Shown here: piece after piece, positions 47,856 through 57,220 of the stretch
How positions within the stretch are numbered: position 1 is the stretch's first letter
Layout of the letters: every line of letters begins with the position of its first letter
Assembly: GCA_934547065.1 (NCBI GenBank)
Contig: CAKTEF010000004.1
Location: 1-64,000 of the forward strand
Origin: an uncultured Faecalibacterium sp.
Lineage (GTDB): Bacteria > Bacillota > Clostridia > Oscillospirales > Ruminococcaceae
DNA: 64,000 bases
Direction: 5' to 3'
Notes under the pieces: model-generated
Database searches by the model: none
Told to the model about the DNA's origin: nothing
The model's input: only the letters and a program-made list of their open reading frames with translations
Translations under genes and position numbers: made by a program

Positions 47856-49299
47856 ACCGATTGTGTCATCATTTATATGGAAATTTTTGGAGAGAGGAGC
47901 GGCCCAAGTTTTTGCTCTGATTGTCCAAATTGTCCTTGCAAGACTGCTTGCGCCAGAGGATTTTGGCGTACTTGCGGTTTTGCTGGTATTCATTAATCTA
48001 TCTAATGTGCTTATTCAAAAGGGATTCGCAACCGCACTGGTTCAGAAAGATCACATTGAAGACATCGACATTAATACTGTGTTTTGGATCAGTGAATTGA
48101 TTGCGGCCTTCCTGTATATTCTTCTTTGGTGTTTTGCACCACTATTAGAAAATGTGTATGGAACCTTGCATTTGGCAAGTTATTTGCGCATTATTTCAAT
48201 TTCCCTTTTTGCAGGAGCCTTCTATAGCATAGAGAATTCTCTACTTATAAGAAGCATGCAATTTAAAAAGATGTTTTTCTCAAGTTTTGCAGCGACGCTT
48301 ATTGCAGGAACACTTGCAATGGTTCTTGCATATAAGGGAATGGGTTGTTGGGCGCTTATATGGCAAAATATTGTTCAACAGATACTTTTATCAGTTTTTT
48401 CTCTTCCTTTTTGCAGGTGGAAAATAAGAATACAATGCTCGAAAAAATCATTTTTGGAGGTTTTTCGTTTCGGTTCAAATGTTTTGCTCGCAGAATTGCT
48501 ATATACCGGTGTGGAGAATCTTCGGACGCTGATTATTGGCGCAAGGTATTCTTCTACGGATTTGGCTTATTATGATAGAGGACAAACATATCCTTCCGTT
48601 GCAATGCGTAGTATATATGACACGGTAGGGAGCGTGCTGTTACCTATTTTTTCGAGAGAACAGAATAATACAATTGAACTTAGACAGTCTGCCCAAAAAG
48701 CGATAGGATTTTCTTTCTTTTTAGTTGCGCCATGTTTTATTGGATTTGCTGCGATAGCTGAACCGTTTACGAAGCTGTTGTTGACCGATAAGTGGCTTCC
48801 CTGTGTTCCGTATATGAGATTGTTTTGTGTATATCAACTTGGTATTCTTCCATATTGTGTTTTAAGAAATATTCTTTATGCGACGGGAAGAAGTAAAAAC
48901 AGTTTATTCCTTGAACTCTTTAAGTCTGCCCTTTCTTTGGGAGCTGTTGTAATAGGAATGTTAATCAATCCGCTTGCAATTGCCTTTTTTTCCACACTGG
49001 CTGTTTGGATTGCTACCGTTGCATATGGTGTGACAATTCATAAGCTTTTACACTTCAACTTAAAAGAATTGTTGATCGACTTCTTACAAATTGTTATGCT
49101 TTGTGTAACGATGACGATCGCCATATTGATTGTTGATGACCTCATATCATCATTGGTTTTCAAAATTGTTGCTGAAATCGTAACCGGTGTTGTCGTATAT
49201 ATAGCATTATCAGTCCTAACACACTCGAAATATTATACAGAAGGACTTAATATTCTAATGAAGTCGTTAAAACGAATGAGAGGAAAGAACTGTGAGTAA
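47842..49299 (+). CDS. wzx: polysaccharide flippase (Wzx, MOP superfamily)
   Basis: It moves lipid-linked repeat units across the membrane. The 485-residue protein has 12-14 predicted helices. It begins with the MOP-type SFIWKFLERGAAQVFALIVQ then IVLARLLAPEDFGVLAVLLV, and has SLLIRSMQFKKMFFSSFAAT and YDRGQTYPSVAMRSIYDTVG. AAGGAGATAAGATTTG precedes the ATG at 47842. Wzx next to Wzy identifies this as a Wzx/Wzy-dependent pathway. Confidence 0.92.
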   Translation: MMESKPIVSSFIWKFLERGAAQVFALIVQIVLARLLAPEDFGVLAVLLVFINLSNVLIQKGFATALVQKDHIEDIDINTVFWISELIAAFLYILLWCFAPLLENVYGTLHLASYLRIISISLFAGAFYSIENSLLIRSMQFKKMFFSSFAATLIAGTLAMVLAYKGMGCWALIWQNIVQQILLSVFSLPFCRWKIRIQCSKKSFLEVFRFGSNVLLAELLYTGVENLRTLIIGARYSSTDLAYYDRGQTYPSVAMRSIYDTVGSVLLPIFSREQNNTIELRQSAQKAIGFSFFLVAPCFIGFAAIAEPFTKLLLTDKWLPCVPYMRLFCVYQLGILPYCVLRNILYATGRSKNSLFLELFKSALSLGAVVIGMLINPLAIAFFSTLAVWIATVAYGVTIHKLLHFNLKELLIDFLQIVMLCVTMTIAILIVDDLISSLVFKIVAEIVTGVVVYIALSVLTHSKYYTEGLNILMKSLKRMRGKNCE

Positions 49300-50392
49300 A
49301 GCAGAAAAAATAATAAGGCATCTGGGATTGTATAAGCTGTGGTATTTTCTTTTTGAAAGAAAATATCAATTAGACAGGATTGATTTGAAAAACACAAAAA
49401 TAGAACTTGAAGAATACTGTCACAATGTAAAGGCATCATGTATTCATGATTATACAATGAATACGAATAAGCTGAAAGTATCGATAATTGTACCTGCGTA
49501 TAATGCTGAAAGCTATATAAAATACTGCTTGAATTCGCTGATTTCGCAAGAAACGGTATATAGCTATGAAATTATTGTTGTTAATGACGGCTCTACAGAT
49601 GGCACTTTGGAACTACTGAATCATGTTAAAAACGATAAACTGCGAATTATAGATAAGCCTAATGGGGGTATTTCAAGTGCACGTAATGAGGGTGTTATGA
49701 ATGCCTTGGGTGAGTATCTGATTTTTTGCGATGCTGATGATTATATGGATGTAGGTGCGGTCCAACATTTGGTTGAAAAAGCAGAACAAACGGATGCTGA
49801 TATTGTCGAAGGTTTATTTCGCTACATATCTGAAAACGGTCGAATTGGCCGGATTGTGAGGCATAAAGGTACAAAAAGAAAATTCGTGAATACATTTGGT
49901 GTCCCGTGGGGCAAATGTATAAGAAAATCCCTATTTCAAGGAATATGTTTTCCGGAGGGTTATTGGTTTGAAGACTCAATAATTCATCAAATCATTTTAC
50001 CACGGGCAAACAAGATAGAATGGATTGAAGATGTCGTTTATTATTATAGGACGAACAGCAATGGTGCGACATCGAGTTCTGCCGGAAATCCAAAGAGCAT
50101 TGATTCGTTATGGATTTCGATTTCTTTACTTGAAGACAGAAGAAAGCTTGGCCTTGGTGATACGTTAGATTATTACCAGTACATGCTTAACATGTTACGT
50201 TTAGGATTTCATAGAACAGAGCTGTTGCCAGATAGAATTAGGAGAGATTTCTATTACGAATATGCGGCTTTTCTAAATAGTAACTTTGAAACACAAAAAT
50301 TTGGATTGAGTGAGTTGGATTTTGCAAATATACAAGGTTTAATTACGAATGTCAACTATTCAAAATATTGTGAGTATTTTAGTAGAACATAA
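49292..50392 (+). CDS. family 2 glycosyltransferase
   Basis: The 366-residue GT-A enzyme begins about 55 residues before its catalytic domain. Motifs are SIIVPAYNAESYIKYCLNSL (about 66), EIIVVNDGSTDGTLELLN (about 91), NGGISSARNEGVMNALGEYL then IFCDADDYMDVGAVQHLV (about 125-160, DXD-type metal site), and FEDSIIHQIILPRANKIEWI. The start is GTG at 49292 after GAGAGGAAAGAACT, overlapping wzx by 8 bp. It is the last AT-rich gene of the block. Confidence 0.88.
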   Translation: MSKAEKIIRHLGLYKLWYFLFERKYQLDRIDLKNTKIELEEYCHNVKASCIHDYTMNTNKLKVSIIVPAYNAESYIKYCLNSLISQETVYSYEIIVVNDGSTDGTLELLNHVKNDKLRIIDKPNGGISSARNEGVMNALGEYLIFCDADDYMDVGAVQHLVEKAEQTDADIVEGLFRYISENGRIGRIVRHKGTKRKFVNTFGVPWGKCIRKSLFQGICFPEGYWFEDSIIHQIILPRANKIEWIEDVVYYYRTNSNGATSSSAGNPKSIDSLWISISLLEDRRKLGLGDTLDYYQYMLNMLRLGFHRTELLPDRIRRDFYYEYAAFLNSNFETQKFGLSELDFANIQGLITNVNYSKYCEYFSRT

Positions 50393-50411
50393 TTAACGGA
50401 GGAAAAATAAA

Positions 50412-51458
50412 ATGTCTGCATTTGATAACGCAACCCTTATGATCACCGGTGGTACTGGTTCTTTTGGATCTACCGTTCTGAAGCACTTCTTGGACTCTGA
50501 TCTGAAGGAGATCCGTATCTTCTCCCGCGATGAAAAGAAGCAGGACGATATGCGCCATGAGCTTCAGGCCAAGCACCCTGACACTGCCAAGAAGGTCAAG
50601 TTTTACATCGGCGATGTCCGCAATCCTCAGTCCATCCGTGACGCTATGCCCGGTGTTGACTACATTTTCCACGCCGCCGCGCTGAAGCAGGTTCCTTCCT
50701 GCGAGTTTTTCCCCATGCAGGCTGTCCAGACCAACATCATCGGTACGGATAACGTTCTGCACGCTGCCATTGATGCTGGTGTCAAGCGTGTCGTCTGCCT
50801 GTCCACCGATAAGGCTGCTTACCCCATTAACGCCATGGGCATCTCCAAGGCCATGATGGAACACGTCATTTACGCAAACGCCCGTGTGGCGGCTGAGCGT
50901 GGCGGTACCACCATCTGCTGCACCCGTTACGGTAACGTTATGTGCAGCCGTGGCTCTGTCATCCCGCTGTTTATCGACCAGATCAAGGCTGGCAACCCCA
51001 TCACCATCACCGACCCCAACATGACCCGCTTCTTGATGAATCTGGACGAGGCTGTGGATCTGGTCTTGTTTGCTTTCCAGCACGCAAATCCCGGTGATTT
51101 GTTCATCCAGAAGTCTGATGCTTCCACCATCGGCGATTTGGCTAAGGCTGTTCAGCAGCTGTTCGGCGATACCGGTACGAACATCATCGGCACCCGCCAC
51201 GGCGAGAAGCTGTTCGAGACCCTGATGACCCGTGAGGAACGTCTGCGCAGCCAGGATATGGGGCACTACTTCCGTGTTGCCGCGGATAACCGTGACCTGA
51301 ACTACGATAAGTTCGTGGTCAAGGGCGAAGTACATACCATGGCCGACGAGTCCTACACCAGCCACAATACCGAGCGTCTGGATGTGGAAGGCACCGTCAA
51401 GAAGATTCTGACCACCGAGTATGTCCAGAATGCACTGAAGGGCATCCCGAATGTCTAA
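50412..51458 (+). CDS. capE: UDP-GlcNAc 4,6-dehydratase/5-epimerase (CapE/WbjB-like)
   Basis: This SDR enzyme catalyses the first step of UDP-L-FucNAc (or related) synthesis. The 348-residue product has TGGTGSFGSTVLKHFLDSDL (about 11), FSRDEKKQDDMRHEL, YIFHAAALKQVPSCEFFPMQ (about 80), VCLSTDKAAYPINAMGISKA (about 118-137, with Met in place of Tyr in the SDR YxxxK position as in CapE) and RYGNVMCSRGSVIPLF. At the capE-like GC level it differs sharply from the preceding AT-rich genes. AACGGAGGAAAAATAAA precedes the ATG. Confidence 0.92.
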   Translation: MSAFDNATLMITGGTGSFGSTVLKHFLDSDLKEIRIFSRDEKKQDDMRHELQAKHPDTAKKVKFYIGDVRNPQSIRDAMPGVDYIFHAAALKQVPSCEFFPMQAVQTNIIGTDNVLHAAIDAGVKRVVCLSTDKAAYPINAMGISKAMMEHVIYANARVAAERGGTTICCTRYGNVMCSRGSVIPLFIDQIKAGNPITITDPNMTRFLMNLDEAVDLVLFAFQHANPGDLFIQKSDASTIGDLAKAVQQLFGDTGTNIIGTRHGEKLFETLMTREERLRSQDMGHYFRVAADNRDLNYDKFVVKGEVHTMADESYTSHNTERLDVEGTVKKILTTEYVQNALKGIPNV

Positions 51459-52017
51459 GGAAAAGTTGCTGATGGTAGGCGCTGGTGGCTTCGGACGCAT
51501 GGTGGCGGAGCAGGCGATGCTTCAATACGATTGTGCCTTTGTGGATGATGGACAGTCTGTGGGTGCTGAGATCTGCGGCATTCCAGTGGTTGGCGGTCTT
51601 GCTGATTTGCCGGATCTGCGAAAAGAGTATGGTTTATTGGTAGTTGGCATCGGCAACAACCCATTCCGAGCACAGGTGTACGAGAAAGCAACAGTACTTG
51701 GTTATGAGTTCCCCAACATAGTTGCGCCCAGTGCCTACATCAGTCCATACGCCAAGTTGGGCTGTGGCTGCGTGGTGCTGCAAAATGCCTGTGTCCAGAA
51801 TGGTGCATCTGTCGGAAACGGTGTTCTGCTGAACGCCGGAACGGAAGTCCACTGTGATGCAACGGTAGGGAACTACGCCCTGGTTTACTCCAACAGTGTA
51901 GTTCGCACCGGTGCAACGGTGGGGAACTTTGCCCGCATCGGCAGCAGCTGCACCATCTGCAATAATGCAACTGTGCCGGAAGGCGCAGACATTCCGGACT
52001 GCGCCGCAGTACATTAA
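51451..52017 (+). CDS. PglD/NeuD-family sugar N- or O-acyltransferase
   Basis: The 188-residue product has an N-terminal Rossmann-like sugar-binding domain (KEKLLMVGAGGFGRMVAEQA) and a C-terminal left-handed beta-helix with hexapeptide repeats (SAYISPYAKLGCGCVVLQNA, GNGVLLNAGTEVHCDATVGN, NFARIGSSCTICNNATVPEG). This is the PglD/NeuD layout; PglD acetylates a UDP-amino-sugar. It overlaps capE by 8 bp and sits between capE and capF, which is unusual. It may acetylate a pathway intermediate or the final sugar. Confidence 0.88.
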   Translation: MSKEKLLMVGAGGFGRMVAEQAMLQYDCAFVDDGQSVGAEICGIPVVGGLADLPDLRKEYGLLVVGIGNNPFRAQVYEKATVLGYEFPNIVAPSAYISPYAKLGCGCVVLQNACVQNGASVGNGVLLNAGTEVHCDATVGNYALVYSNSVVRTGATVGNFARIGSSCTICNNATVPEGADIPDCAAVH

Positions 52018-52029
52018 AGAGGTGATAGG

Positions 52030-53226
52030 ATGAACATTCTAGTCACAGGTGCCAAGGGCATGGTGGGAACCGCCCTGTGCAACAACCTGAAAAACATCCG
52101 GGATGGGAAAAATAAGACCCGCCCGGCACTGGATATTAAAGAGATCTACGAGTATGATCTGGATTCTACCCCGGAGGAGCTGGACGAGTACTGCCAGAAA
52201 GCGGACTTCGTGTTCAATCTGGCTGGCGTGAATCGTCCGGAAAACCCGGAAGATTTCATGAAGGGCAACTTTGGCTTTGCATCCGACCTGCTGAACTGCC
52301 TGAAAAAGCACAACAACAAGGCAACCATCATGCTGTCCTCCTCTATTCAGGCCACGCTGGCAGGCCGCTTCGGCAACAGCGAGTACGGCCGCAGCAAGAA
52401 GGCTGGCGAGGAACTGTTCTTTCAATATGCTCAGGAGACCGGGGCAAAGGTAGCCGTTTATCGCTTTGTCAACCTGATGGGACACAGCCGCCCCAAATAT
52501 AACAGTGCCGTCAGCACCTTCTGCTGGGCGGTTGCTAACGATGAGCCCTTCACCGTCAACGACCGTAGCACCGAGCTGGAGCTGCTGTACATCGATGACC
52601 TGGTAGAAGGGATGTTCGACCTGCTGGAAGGCAAGGAGCAGCACTGTGAATTTGACGGTGTGGAAACTGTTCTGAAAGCAGACGGTCGCTACTGCTGTGT
52701 TCCCGTGACCCACAAGGTCACGCTGGGCGAGATCGTAGATCTGCTGCAAGAATTCAAAGCACAGCCCACCACCCTGATGATGCCGAAAATGCCGGATGGC
52801 TCTTTTGCCAAGAAGCTATATTCCCTGTATCTGACCTATCTGCCCACAGACAAGTTCAAGTATGCCCTGAAGATGAACGTGGACAACCGTGGTTCTTTCA
52901 CGGAGCTGGTGCATACCACCGATTGTGGTCAGGTGTCCATCAACATCAGCCGCCCAGGCATCACCAAGGGGCAGCACTGGCACAACTCCAAGTGGGAGCT
53001 GTTCATTGTGGTCGCTGGTTACGGCCTGATTCAGGAACGGAACATCAACACCGGAGAAACGGTGGAGTTTGAAGTTTCCGGGGATAAGATTGAGGCTGTC
53101 CACATGATTCCCGGCTGGACCCATAACATCATCAACCTGTCGGAAACGGAAAATCTGGTGACAGTGATGACCTGCAACGAGATCTTCAACCCGAACCACC
53201 CGGACACCTTCTTCGAGCCGGTGTAA
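52030..53226 (+). CDS. capF: bifunctional UDP-sugar epimerase/reductase (CapF/WbjC-like)
   Basis: The 398-residue protein has an N-terminal SDR domain (MNILVTGAKGMVGTALCNNL, SSSIQATLAGRFGNSEYGRS then KKAGEE with the YxxxK) and a C-terminal cupin domain (FTELVHTTDCGQVSINISRP then GITKGQHWHNSKWELFIVV, HMIPGWTHNIINLSE). The two-domain architecture is specific to CapF, which epimerises at C3 and reduces C4 to give UDP-L-TalNAc. It follows the acyltransferase gene by 12 bp. Confidence 0.94.
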   Translation: MNILVTGAKGMVGTALCNNLKNIRDGKNKTRPALDIKEIYEYDLDSTPEELDEYCQKADFVFNLAGVNRPENPEDFMKGNFGFASDLLNCLKKHNNKATIMLSSSIQATLAGRFGNSEYGRSKKAGEELFFQYAQETGAKVAVYRFVNLMGHSRPKYNSAVSTFCWAVANDEPFTVNDRSTELELLYIDDLVEGMFDLLEGKEQHCEFDGVETVLKADGRYCCVPVTHKVTLGEIVDLLQEFKAQPTTLMMPKMPDGSFAKKLYSLYLTYLPTDKFKYALKMNVDNRGSFTELVHTTDCGQVSINISRPGITKGQHWHNSKWELFIVVAGYGLIQERNINTGETVEFEVSGDKIEAVHMIPGWTHNIINLSETENLVTVMTCNEIFNPNHPDTFFEPV

Positions 53227-53258
53227 GAGAAGATACTGGTTGACGTTAGGAGAATTTT

Positions 53259-54446
53259 ATGGAACACAATTTTACATGGAAAAACGACGGGCGAACCAAG
53301 GTCATGATTGGCTGCGGCACCCGTCCGGAAATCATCCGACTGGCTGCGGTTATCAAACGCTGCCGGGAATATTTTGACTGCTGCGTGGTCTATTACAATC
53401 AGAACTGGGACAGAAACCTTTCCACCGTCTTCTGGGAGGATTTCGAGCTGAAGAACACTTTCGGAGAGTATGGCCCGGACATTCTGGTTCCTGTGGTTGG
53501 CGAGAATCTGGGTGTGACCTGCGGTAACATTCTGGGACGCAGCTATGAGCTCCTCTCTGAATTGCAGCCGGAGGGCTATCTGGTACTGGGCGACACCAAC
53601 TCTTGCCTGTCCGCCATCAGCGCCAAGCGGCTGCACATTCCGCTGTTTCACATGGAGGCCGGCAACCGCTGCAAGGACGAATGCCTGCCCGAGGAGACCA
53701 ACCGCCGCATTGTGGACGTGATCTCCGACGTGAACCTGTGCTATTCCGAGTTCGCCCGGAAGTATCTGGCGGATACCGGCCTGCCCAAGGAGCGTACCTA
53801 CCAGACCGGCTCTCCCATGGCGGAGGTGCTGCACATGAATCTGGAAAAGATCCAGAAAAGCGATGTGCTGGAGCGCCTGGGACTGGAGAAGGACAAGTAC
53901 ATTCTGCTGTCCGCCCACCGTGAGGAGAACATCGACTCCGAAAAGAACTTCCTGAGCCTGTTTACCGCCATCAATGCGCTGGCAGAAAAGTACGATCTGC
54001 CCATTCTCTACTCCTGCCATCCCAGAAGCAAGCATCGTCTGGAAAAGAGCGGTTTCCAGCTGGACCCTCGTGTCCGGGTCAATGAGCCGCTGGGCTTCAA
54101 CGACTACAACAAGCTGCAAATGAACGCTCTGGCAATTGTCTCTGACTCCGGCACTCTGCCCGAGGAGAGCAGCTTCTATCTGTCCATCGGTCACCCCATT
54201 GCTGCCGTGTGCATCCGTACCTCTACCGAGCGCCCGGAGGCACTGGAAGCAGGTGACTTTATTCTGGCTGGCATTACCACCCGGGAACTGCTCAACGCCA
54301 CCGATATGGCCATCGAGATGAAGCAGAAAGGCGTTTTGGGCAAGCCCTGCCCCGACTATGTGGATGAAACCGTGTCCATGAAAGTGGTTCGCATCATTCA
54401 GGGGTATGTAAACGTGGTTAATAAGATGGTTTGGAGAAAATACTGA
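53259..54446 (+). CDS. capG: UDP-sugar 2-epimerase (CapG/WbjD-like)
   Basis: This non-hydrolysing GT-B-fold epimerase is related to WecB. The 395-residue product has MIGCGTRPEIIRLAAVIKRC (about 16), GDTNSCLSAISAKRLHIPLF then HMEAGNRCKDECLPEETNRR (about 112-150), SAHREENIDSEKNF (about 222) and SDSGTLPEESSFYLSIGHPI (about 296). In the FucNAc pathway CapG converts UDP-L-TalNAc to UDP-L-FucNAc. It completes the capE-capF-capG set. Confidence 0.93.
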   Translation: MEHNFTWKNDGRTKVMIGCGTRPEIIRLAAVIKRCREYFDCCVVYYNQNWDRNLSTVFWEDFELKNTFGEYGPDILVPVVGENLGVTCGNILGRSYELLSELQPEGYLVLGDTNSCLSAISAKRLHIPLFHMEAGNRCKDECLPEETNRRIVDVISDVNLCYSEFARKYLADTGLPKERTYQTGSPMAEVLHMNLEKIQKSDVLERLGLEKDKYILLSAHREENIDSEKNFLSLFTAINALAEKYDLPILYSCHPRSKHRLEKSGFQLDPRVRVNEPLGFNDYNKLQMNALAIVSDSGTLPEESSFYLSIGHPIAAVCIRTSTERPEALEAGDFILAGITTRELLNATDMAIEMKQKGVLGKPCPDYVDETVSMKVVRIIQGYVNVVNKMVWRKY

Positions 54447-54551
54447 TTTCTCACAGCAGCCATACATCAGCATGGCTGTGCTACTCAAGTGTGCTGCCTC
54501 TCCGTGGTGAGCGGCAGACTGCGAGCTTTACAGCTTCTTCCATCAATTTAC

Positions 54552-54580
54552 TTGTAACCGACCTCTTATTATGGTAAAAT
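54552..54580 (+). promoter_or_regulatory. promoter of the capsule-control block
   Basis: TTGTAA (54552-54557), 17-bp spacer, TAAAAT (54575-54580). Confidence 0.7.
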
Positions 54581-54664
54581 GAACTGGTAAAATCATAAAA
54601 TGGGAAAAATTCTCGTTTTATGGTTTGATCCAGACAAAAACAATGTATCGCAGCAGGAAAGGGG

Positions 54665-55408
54665 ATGCGGCAGGTGACAAGGGAATCGGCCTGTGTTACG
54701 GACCTGCACACGCATATCCTGCCCGGAATGGATGATGGCAGCAAAGATGTGGAGATGTCGCTGGCCATGCTCCGGACGCTGGCGGGCATGGGGGTGGACA
54801 CCGTGTGTGCAACTTCGCACTTCTACGCCCGGCAGAACGACACCGCGCATTTCTGCACCCGGCGGGAGCAGGCACTGCACGTTCTGCGCGCGGCACTGCC
54901 TGCGGATGAGCGGCTGCCGCGGCTGCTCCCGGCGGCGGAGGTGGCCTATTTCCCGTCGATGGAGCAGCACCATCTTTCGCGGCTGTGTGTGGAGGGTACC
55001 CGGACACTGCTGCTGGAAATGCCGTTTTCGGAGTGGACAGAGCTTCAGACGGAGACGGTGGCCACCCTTGCGCTGGACCGGGGCTTTCAGGTGGTGCTGG
55101 TGCATCCGGAGCGGTTCTGCTTCAGTAAGGGGAACCGCCGGAAGCTGGAGGAGCTGGCACGGCTGCCCATCGGACTGCAGGTGAATGCAGACAGCCTGCT
55201 TCACTGGCACACCCGGAGGCTGGCACTGGAGCTGCTGGAGCTGACAAGCCTGCCATTGCTTGGCAGTGATTGCCATAACCTGACCACCCGGCCGCCAAAC
55301 TTGAAAGGAGGACGGGACATCGTGCAGAAAAAGCTGGGAGCGGCATTCCTGGCCCGGATGGATGAGAATGCCCGGCGGATCACTGCACCGTGTCCGGAAC
55401 ACACATGA
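54665..55408 (+). CDS. cpsB: CpsB/Wzb-type tyrosine-protein phosphatase (PHP family)
   Basis: This metal-dependent PHP phosphatase dephosphorylates the CpsD-type kinase that controls capsule assembly. The 247-residue product has DLHTHILPGMDDGSKDVEMS (about 13, metal ligands), ATSHFYARQND (about 55), LEMPFSEWT, LVHPERFCFSKGN (about 148) and LPLLGSDCHNL (about 198). The ATG at 54665 lies 6 bp after AGGA. It begins the GC-rich regulatory block and overlaps the LCP gene by ATGA. Confidence 0.92.
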   Translation: MRQVTRESACVTDLHTHILPGMDDGSKDVEMSLAMLRTLAGMGVDTVCATSHFYARQNDTAHFCTRREQALHVLRAALPADERLPRLLPAAEVAYFPSMEQHHLSRLCVEGTRTLLLEMPFSEWTELQTETVATLALDRGFQVVLVHPERFCFSKGNRRKLEELARLPIGLQVNADSLLHWHTRRLALELLELTSLPLLGSDCHNLTTRPPNLKGGRDIVQKKLGAAFLARMDENARRITAPCPEHT

Positions 55409-56424
55409 GTTATCGCAGACATCATCGCCTGCACAGGCGGGACCTGATCCGGGCTGTGCTGGTGGTGCTTCTGGCCGTGGCCGTTCTGCTGGCGGGCGGG
55501 CTGCTGATCGGACGATGGGAGAGCCGGAAATACGCCACCGGCTCCACAGAATCCGGCTCCGCTGTGATCGCGGAGGAGACCGAACCAAAAGAGCTGACCT
55601 GGCAGGGCCAGACCTACCGCCAGCGCACCGGGCTTTCTACCTACCTGCTCATGGGCATCGACAGCCAGGGCGCGGCGGAGGGTGTGCAGAGCTACGAGGG
55701 CGGCGGCCAGGCCGACGTGCAGATGGTTCTGGTGGTAGACGATGCCAACCAGACCTGGCAGGTGCTTCAGCTCAACCGCGACAGCATCGTGCAGGTGCCG
55801 GTGCTGGGTGTGCAGGGGCAGGTCATCGGCTACCAGGAAGAACAGCTTGCCCTGGCGCACTACTACGGCGATGGCCGGGAGTCCAGCTGCGAGAATACGA
55901 AACTGGCCGTCTCGCTGCTGCTGCAAGACCAGCCGATCGACGGCTATATGGCGGTGAATATGGATGCCGTCGGCATCCTGACCGACCTGGTGGGCGGCGT
56001 GACACTGACCGTCAGTTCGGATTTCTCCGCCATTGACCCCACCCTGGTGGAGGGTGAGACCGTTACCCTGCAGGGAGACCGCGCACTGACCTATGTGCGC
56101 AGCCGCACCGGCATTGATGATGGAACCAACCTGGCCCGTATGGCGCGTCAGCGCCAGTACCTGACCGCGCTGGAACAGCGGCTCCGGCACCAGGACGCAC
56201 AGTTTGCCGCAAAGGCTTATGATGCCCTGAGCGATTACATGGTCACGGACATTGGCAGCAAGACGGCCAGCAGGATCGGTGAAAAGCTCAAACAATACAC
56301 CCAGCTCGACCTGTTGACGATCGACGGCGAGAATGTGGTGGAGGACGAGCACTGGGCCTATCACCTGGATGAAAACAGCTTGCAGCAAACGATCCTGCAG
56401 CTGTTCTATGAAAAGAAGGAGTAA
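55405..56424 (+). CDS. LytR-CpsA-Psr (LCP) family glycopolymer ligase
   Basis: LCP proteins attach lipid-linked glycopolymers to peptidoglycan outside the cell. The 339-residue product has a basic cytoplasmic start (YRRHHRLHRRDL), one membrane helix (LVVLLAVAVLLAGGLLIG) and an LCP domain with LLMGIDSQG, LQLNRDSIVQVPVLG, GYMAVNMDAVGILTDLVGGV and VRSRTGIDDGTNLARMARQR. The conserved Arg/Asp residues of the polyprenyl-phosphate site are present. It is translationally coupled to cpsB. It likely attaches this locus's polysaccharide to the wall. Confidence 0.93.
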   Translation: MSYRRHHRLHRRDLIRAVLVVLLAVAVLLAGGLLIGRWESRKYATGSTESGSAVIAEETEPKELTWQGQTYRQRTGLSTYLLMGIDSQGAAEGVQSYEGGGQADVQMVLVVDDANQTWQVLQLNRDSIVQVPVLGVQGQVIGYQEEQLALAHYYGDGRESSCENTKLAVSLLLQDQPIDGYMAVNMDAVGILTDLVGGVTLTVSSDFSAIDPTLVEGETVTLQGDRALTYVRSRTGIDDGTNLARMARQRQYLTALEQRLRHQDAQFAAKAYDALSDYMVTDIGSKTASRIGEKLKQYTQLDLLTIDGENVVEDEHWAYHLDENSLQQTILQLFYEKKE

Positions 56425-56434
56425 AGAACAAAAG

Positions 56435-57220
56435 ATGGAACAACAAGTGATCCAAGGGTCTGTGGGCCAGGAGCCCAAGGTCTGGCCCGCACAGGACAGT
56501 ACCACAGAGATCGACCTGGTCGAGGTCTTTTACCTGCTCTGGGGCAATATCCTGAAGATCCTCGCCTGTGTTGTGGCAGGTGCTGTGCTGGCGTTCGGGT
56601 TCACATTTTTCTTCGTGACCCCGAAGTATCAGGCTTCGGCCAGCATTTACATCGTGTCAGCTTCCAATGATTCCATCGTCAACCTGACCGATCTGCAGAT
56701 CGGCGCACAGCTGACGGCAGACTATCAGGAACTGATGCTCAGCCGCCCGCTGCTTCAGGACGTGATCCGGAACCTGGAGCTGGACACTACCTATAAGAGC
56801 CTTGCCCGGCAGATCAGTATCACCAACACCAGCGATACCCGGATCCTGAAGATCACGGTGACCGATGCAGACCCGCAGCTGGCGGCAGACATTGCCAACG
56901 AGCTGGTCAAGCAGGCCTGTATCTACCTGCCCAAGATCATGGAGACCGAGTCTCCCAATCTGGTGGAGGATGCTGTGGTGCCGAGCCAGAAATTCAGCCC
57001 CAGCTACTCCCGCAACACCGTATTGGGCGCGCTGCTTGGTGCGGTGCTCTGCTGCGGCGTGCTGCTGGTGCGCTACCTGATGAATGATACGTTTGTAACG
57101 CCGGACGATATCGCAAAATACTTTGGCACGCAGCCTTTGGCTACCATTCCGGAGGGCGACTTTCCGGGGGAGTACCGAAGAAAAAAAGAAATTTTTAAGG
57201 GGGAGCATCATAAGAAATGA
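56435..57220 (+). CDS. cpsC: CpsC/Wzz-type chain-length regulator and kinase adaptor
   Basis: The 261-residue protein has two membrane helices (about 31-57, ILKILACVVAGAVLAFGFTF, and about 188-212, LGALLGAVLCCGVLLVRYLM) flanking an extracellular Wzz domain with TPKYQASASIYIVSA and ITNTSDTRILKITVTDADPQ. Its short cytoplasmic tail activates the partner kinase. It controls polymer length and CpsD activity. The stop overlaps the cpsD start (ATGA). Confidence 0.92.
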   Translation: MEQQVIQGSVGQEPKVWPAQDSTTEIDLVEVFYLLWGNILKILACVVAGAVLAFGFTFFFVTPKYQASASIYIVSASNDSIVNLTDLQIGAQLTADYQELMLSRPLLQDVIRNLELDTTYKSLARQISITNTSDTRILKITVTDADPQLAADIANELVKQACIYLPKIMETESPNLVEDAVVPSQKFSPSYSRNTVLGALLGAVLCCGVLLVRYLMNDTFVTPDDIAKYFGTQPLATIPEGDFPGEYRRKKEIFKGEHHKK

